Both the position numbers and the translations under genes were made by a program. A stretch of 15,679 bases of DNA from Desulfobacterales bacterium (lineage in GTDB: Bacteria > Desulfobacterota > Syntrophobacteria > B119-G9): the NCBI GenBank assembly GCA_026992215.1, contig JALXAI010000374.1, positions 1 to 15,679 on the forward strand, given 5' to 3'. Every line of letters begins with the position of its first letter. Within the stretch, counting starts at the first letter, position 1. A model generated the notes under the pieces. The model ran no database searches. It had not been told where the DNA came from and saw nothing but the letters and a program-made list of their open reading frames with translations. Below, one piece after another: positions 12,123 through 15,679 of this stretch.

Positions 12123-14226
12123 CGTTTATTCTCACTACTCCCAGTGCTTTTATCTGTGTATGATTGCTAAGTTCAGCATGAGAAATAACTTTTGCTTCCG
12201 GCATAAAACGTTCCAGAAGCTTTCTCAGATGACGTCTGATCAGGGGTGAACAAAGAATAACCGGTGGAAGATTCATGTTAACAAGCTTTGTTATTTCCTC
12301 GTTAATAGCAGAGAGAATTTTCTGTATAAGCTCGGGCTCCAGTACCAGGTACGAGCCATGTTCGGATTTTTGAATACCCTGGGCTATCCTGTTTTCCAGG
12401 TCGGGGTCAAGGGTGATCACATTTATGGTTCCGTTTGCGTCTTCCAGAGGCTTGGTGATGCTCCTGCTCAGTCGTTGACGAACGTATTCCGTCAGAACTT
12501 CAGGATCCTTGGTAACCTGGGCATAATCTGCTATGGCTTCTGCAATGGTTAAAAGATCCCTTATGGGAACGTTCTCCCTGAGCAGGTTCTGGAGAACCTT
12601 CTGGACAGTTCCGAGGGTTGTCGCCTCGTTAAGCTCTTCCACCACTTTCGGGCTCGTGGTCGCAAGGTGATCCAGCATGTGCTGAACGTCCTGCCTGGTG
12701 AGAAGCTCATCGGCATGTTGCTTTAAAAGCTCGGTTATGTGAGTGGTTATCACCGCGGAGGAATCTACCACGCTGTATCCGGCGTTAAGAGCTTCTTCTT
12801 TCTTGCTTTCCTCGATCCACACGGCCGGCAAGTTAAAAGTGGGCTCCCTAGTGGGAATTCCCTTCACTTCTTCGAGGGCATCACCCGGATTTATGGCCAG
12901 CAAGTAGCCCAGCATTATTCTTCCCCTTCCTATCTCTGTTCCCTTAAGAAGGATCCGGTACTCTGACTGATCGAGCTTCAGGTTGTCGCGGATATGGATC
13001 GGAGGGATGACAAAACCCATTTCCTGCGCCAGCTGTTGTCGAACCATTCTTATCCTGTGCAGGAGATCCCCGTTTTGTGCTTCGTCAACCAGGGGAATAA
13101 GTCCGAATCCCACTTCCAGTTCCACCATGTCAAGAGACGGAAGCAGCGAGTACCTGTCCGTTGTTGTTTCCTCAGCTGCGGTTTCCTCGGTTTCCGTTTC
13201 AATTTCAGCCGCCGCTTCTTTGCTCCTGGCTTTTTCCATTACGTATCCGAGCGTTGCCAGGAGAGCCGCAAGAAGAAAGAACGGTACAAAAGGGAACCCG
13301 GGAATGAGTGAAAACCCGAAAATTATCACCGCTCCCACCATCAGCAACTTGGGCTCAAAAGAAAACTGCCTGGCAAATTCTTTCCCCATCGTGGCTCCCG
13401 ACGCAGCCCTGCTCATAACAACGCCCGCCGACGTGGAAATGATCAGCGCAGGAATTTGAGATACCAGACCGTCACCAACGGTTAAAAGCGTATAATTCTG
13501 CAGGGCCGTGTGGATATCCATGTGGTTCTGCAGGACCCCTATTAAAAGTCCGCCGAAGATATTCACCAGGGTAATCAATATACCGGCAATGGCGTCGCCG
13601 CGCACAAATTTGCTCGCACCATCCATGGTTCCGTAAAAGTCCGCTTCCCTCGCTATCTCCTCACGCCTTCTTCTGGCTTCCTCTTCCCCTATAAGCCCAG
13701 CGTTCAGGTCCGCATCTATGCTCATCTGTTTACCGGGCATGCTGTCCAGGGTAAATCTCGCGGCAACTTCTGCTATTCTCTCCGTTCCCTTTGTAATGAC
13801 AACAAAGTTAACGATAACCAGTATTACGAACACTACCATCCCTACAAGGTAGTTGCCTCCCACCACAAATTGCCCGAACGCCCTGATTACCTTACCGGCC
13901 GCCATGGCTCCTTCGTGTCCGTGAAGTAATATAAGCCTGGTAGTAGCCACGTTGAGCGACAGGCGGAAAAGGGTGGACACCAGGAGAATGGTTGGAAAAA
14001 GATAAAAGTCGAGCGGCTGCAGGGTGTAGATCGCGGTGAGCATTATGATTATGCTCAGGGTTATGTTCAGCGCGAGCAACAGATCCATTATGGTGCGCGG
14101 AAGAGGGATTACCATTATCAGCAGGAGCCCCAGGACTCCTACCGCCATGAAGGTGTCACTGTCTACTGCCAGTCTGAATCTTTCCCAGTTTGTTTTCGGT
14201 TCTATGCTTGCTGCCGGTGCTTTCAA
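12112..14226 (-). CDS. flhA: Flagellar export protein FlhA
   Basis: A 704-aa inner-membrane component of the flagellar type III export gate, using proton-motive force and docking chaperone-substrate complexes. It has about eight membrane segments in the first 330 residues, with the family stretch RLSLNVATTRLIL (88-100) and the FHIPEP signature around 145-174 (TKGTERIAEVAARFTLD...DADL). An acidic linker rich in Glu/Thr follows near 345-365, then the large cytoplasmic C-domain to the end. Start is TTG 14226: AAGAGG lies 6 nt upstream, an in-frame TAG sits five codons before it, and the next Met (27) falls in the first membrane helix. It follows flhB by 20 bp and overlaps flhF by 11 bp. Confidence 0.97.
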   Translation of the reverse strand: MKAPAASIEPKTNWERFRLAVDSDTFMAVGVLGLLLIMVIPLPRTIMDLLLALNITLSIIIMLTAIYTLQPLDFYLFPTILLVSTLFRLSLNVATTRLILLHGHEGAMAAGKVIRAFGQFVVGGNYLVGMVVFVILVIVNFVVITKGTERIAEVAARFTLDSMPGKQMSIDADLNAGLIGEEEARRRREEIAREADFYGTMDGASKFVRGDAIAGILITLVNIFGGLLIGVLQNHMDIHTALQNYTLLTVGDGLVSQIPALIISTSAGVVMSRAASGATMGKEFARQFSFEPKLLMVGAVIIFGFSLIPGFPFVPFFLLAALLATLGYVMEKARSKEAAAEIETETEETAAEETTTDRYSLLPSLDMVELEVGFGLIPLVDEAQNGDLLHRIRMVRQQLAQEMGFVIPPIHIRDNLKLDQSEYRILLKGTEIGRGRIMLGYLLAINPGDALEEVKGIPTREPTFNLPAVWIEESKKEEALNAGYSVVDSSAVITTHITELLKQHADELLTRQDVQHMLDHLATTSPKVVEELNEATTLGTVQKVLQNLLRENVPIRDLLTIAEAIADYAQVTKDPEVLTEYVRQRLSRSITKPLEDANGTINVITLDPDLENRIAQGIQKSEHGSYLVLEPELIQKILSAINEEITKLVNMNLPPVILCSPLIRRHLRKLLERFMPEAKVISHAELSNHTQIKALGVVRINDAH

Positions 14227-14232
14227 TTTAAA

Positions 14233-14238
14233 CCTCTT
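14233..14238 (-). promoter_or_regulatory. Ribosome binding site that supports the TTG start of flhA
   Basis: AAGAGG on the minus strand lies 6 nt before TTG 14226. With the in-frame TAG at 14242-14244 and no ATG or GTG in between, TTG is the only good start. Confidence 0.7.
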
Positions 14239-14246
14239 GCCCTATT

Positions 14247-15308
14247 TTAGAAGGTCTTGTTTTTCAGCTTATAAACGTACGCAAGTATCCTGGCCACGGC
14301 CTGGTAAAGTTCCACAGGTATCGTGGCACCTATGTTAACGTCCTTGTAGAGAACCTGTGCCAGGGGTTTGTCTTCGACCACGGGGATTCCGTGGGCTTTT
14401 CCTATTTCCCTTATTTTCTCCGCAAGCCGTCTCATCCCCTTGGCCACCACCTTCGGGGCTTCCATCTCGTTTTTCTCGTATTTAAGCGCCACGGCAATCC
14501 GAGTGGGGTTGGTGATAATCACGTCTGCCTCCGGCACCGCGGCCATCATTCTCTTGCGTGCGGCCGATATCTGTATAGACCTTATCCGCGCCTTTACCAG
14601 CGGGTTACCTTCAACCTGCTTGCGTTCTTCCTTAACTTCTTCTTTCGTCATCATCTGGTCTTTTTCAAACTGCCATTTCTGGTAATAGTAGTCGAGTATC
14701 GCCAGAACAAACATCACCCCGGCGGTCTTGTAGAAGATCTTGAAACAAATGGTGCATATATAGATAAGTATTGACCGCAGGTCGGTTTCAAAAAGTGGCA
14801 GAAGATGGCTTTCTTCGCTTCTGACCACCTTGTAAGCCACATAGGTAACAATTCCCAGTTTTGCCAGGGATTTGACAAGTTCCGCCAGGGACCTGAGTGA
14901 AAAAAACTGTTTAAAGCCCTTGATAGGGTTAAGCTTTGACATGTCAGGTTTCAGAGGAGTAAGCGTAAAGAGCCCTCTTACCTGAACGTAATTGGAAACT
15001 ATCGCCGTGATAAAAACGGCAAATGCCACGGGGGCTATCATCGAGAAAGATATGGTTACCACCTTGATAAACAGCCGGTGATTCAGGGTGCCCGGATCAA
15101 CGAACCCAGCCGAATCTCCCAGCACCAGGTGCAGTAACGCGGAGTTTTGCTGGTAGATGTAGCTCGCCGAGAAATAGAGGGCAAAAGTCCCCAGGAGGAT
15201 AATGGCCACAGAGGGTATCTCCTTGCTCCTGGCCACCTGGCCTTTTTCCCTGAGTTCCCTTCTGCGCTTCGGAGTCGCTTTTTCTGTCTTGTTCTGACTA
15301 CCAGGCAT
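14247..15308 (-). CDS. flhB: Flagellar export switch protein FlhB
   Basis: A 353-aa inner-membrane protein of the flagellar export apparatus. The N-terminus (KTEKATPKRRRELREKGQVARSKE, 7-30 in two parts) is the family signature, followed by four membrane segments in about 31-205 and a cytoplasmic C-domain (about 215-353). The autocleavage motif is NPTR (267-270): the Asn-Pro bond that is cleaved is kept, but the following His is Arg. The C-terminus IPVELYQAVARILAYVYKL is matched closely by the short paralogue at 5524-5796. ATG 15308 is 14 bp after the fliR stop, with AGAAGAG 9 nt upstream. Identity is certain; whether the R270 variant cleaves normally cannot be told. Confidence 0.96.
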   Translation of the reverse strand: MPGSQNKTEKATPKRRRELREKGQVARSKEIPSVAIILLGTFALYFSASYIYQQNSALLHLVLGDSAGFVDPGTLNHRLFIKVVTISFSMIAPVAFAVFITAIVSNYVQVRGLFTLTPLKPDMSKLNPIKGFKQFFSLRSLAELVKSLAKLGIVTYVAYKVVRSEESHLLPLFETDLRSILIYICTICFKIFYKTAGVMFVLAILDYYYQKWQFEKDQMMTKEEVKEERKQVEGNPLVKARIRSIQISAARKRMMAAVPEADVIITNPTRIAVALKYEKNEMEAPKVVAKGMRRLAEKIREIGKAHGIPVVEDKPLAQVLYKDVNIGATIPVELYQAVARILAYVYKLKNKTF

Positions 15309-15322
15309 ACCCTATTTCTCTT

Positions 15323-15679
15323 CTAATACGCGAATACCAGGTCAAAATATTTCTGGATGTTCAAAAGTATTTTGCCCATGTGTGGTCCGAGAACTTCAAT
15401 GGTTAATCCGAGGAACAAAAATCCGAGTAATATCGTAAGCGGAAAACTTGATATCAGGATGTTTATCTGCGGTACTGTCTTGGCAATAATTCCCATTGCT
15501 ACCTGCGTAAACAGCAGCACTGCTACCACGGGAGCTGATATCTGCAGGGCGATAACAAACATCTGGTACGAGAGATATCTTATCCCATTAAAGGTAACAG
15601 CATTTACAACAAATGATCCAGGAGGAAGAAGCCTGATGCTTTTTACAAGAGCGTTGATTACGATATAGTGAGCATTTAC
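15323..15679 (-). CDS. fliR: Flagellar export protein FliR, C-terminal part (cut by window edge)
   Basis: The last 118 residues of FliR before a TAG at 15323-15325; the frame is open to the right edge. Hydrophobic helices and the family pattern are visible: SIRLLPPGSF, MFVIALQISAPVVAVLLF, then AMGIIAKTVPQINILI and FPLTILLGFLFLGLTIE. FliR is part of the FliPQR core channel in the inner membrane. It precedes flhB by 14 bp, the usual order fliR-flhB-flhA, so the operon continues to the right, presumably with fliQ and fliP. The first ATG in frame, at 15562, is internal and not the gene start. Confidence 0.92.
   Translation of the reverse strand, partial: VNAHYIVINALVKSIRLLPPGSFVVNAVTFNGIRYLSYQMFVIALQISAPVVAVLLFTQVAMGIIAKTVPQINILISSFPLTILLGFLFLGLTIEVLGPHMGKILLNIQKYFDLVFAY

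Noticed and set aside
14281..14296. Sigma-54 promoter-like TGGCCAGGATACTTGC on the minus strand within flhB
   Set aside because: The GG to GC distance is 11 instead of 10 bp and it lies inside coding sequence near the flhB end; sigma-54 promoters do not tolerate that spacing.

Overview
The window looks like a chromosomal segment of a flagellated, Gram-negative, probably anaerobic bacterium of the Desulfobacterota / former Deltaproteobacteria. The evidence is the gene order fliR-flhB-flhA-flhF-flhG-fliA-cheY, followed by small flagellar-associated genes and a stand-alone FlhB C-domain paralogue. It is supported by an HsdR-N orphan and a methylmalonyl-CoA-mutase-type B12-domain orphan next door. 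The lineage is inferred from gene content only. There are no tRNA or rRNA genes, insertion sequences or CRISPR arrays.

Layout from left to right. (1) Positions 1-581, minus strand: the N-terminal part of an FHA-domain protein running off the left edge. (2) 582-1229: about 650 bp without a credible gene, holding small inverted repeats and a REP-like element expanded into three perfect 16-bp tandem copies. (3) 1230-3975, minus: a three-gene ABC importer, btuF-btuC-btuD type (cobalamin or related corrinoid; a siderophore is the alternative), with overlapping genes. (4) 3976-4236: a divergent intergenic region with a strong 55-nt stem-loop whose G-U pairs favour the btuF leader strand. (5) 4237-5496, plus: three small genes, namely a B12-domain-like protein whose cobalt-ligand histidine is replaced by Phe, an orphan HsdR-N-like protein without the catalytic acidic residue, and a 65-aa protein. 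(6) 5524-15679, minus: a tightly packed flagellar operon, transcribed right to left and entering at fliR.

The flagellar operon encodes export-gate and export-apparatus parts (FliR, FlhB, FlhA), the FlhF/FlhG GTPase/ATPase pair that sets flagellar site and number, the flagellar sigma factor FliA, a CheY response regulator, and then five less-known genes. These five are a membrane protein with a very acidic N-terminal half and a FliL-like outer domain, a 60-aa lysine-rich protein, a membrane coiled-coil DUF2802-like protein, a FliK-C-domain protein with a duplicated N-terminal module, and a 90-aa FlhB C-domain paralogue lacking the NPTH site. The last two form a FliK-like/FlhBc-like pair that could be a second substrate-switch module.

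Most of the window is well-understood flagellar and transport biology. The parts worth a second look are the histidine-less B12-like protein beside a B12-type importer, the structured btuF leader, the acidic/basic gene pair and the FliK-like/FlhBc-like pair. I did not find a clearly new system; these are candidates.
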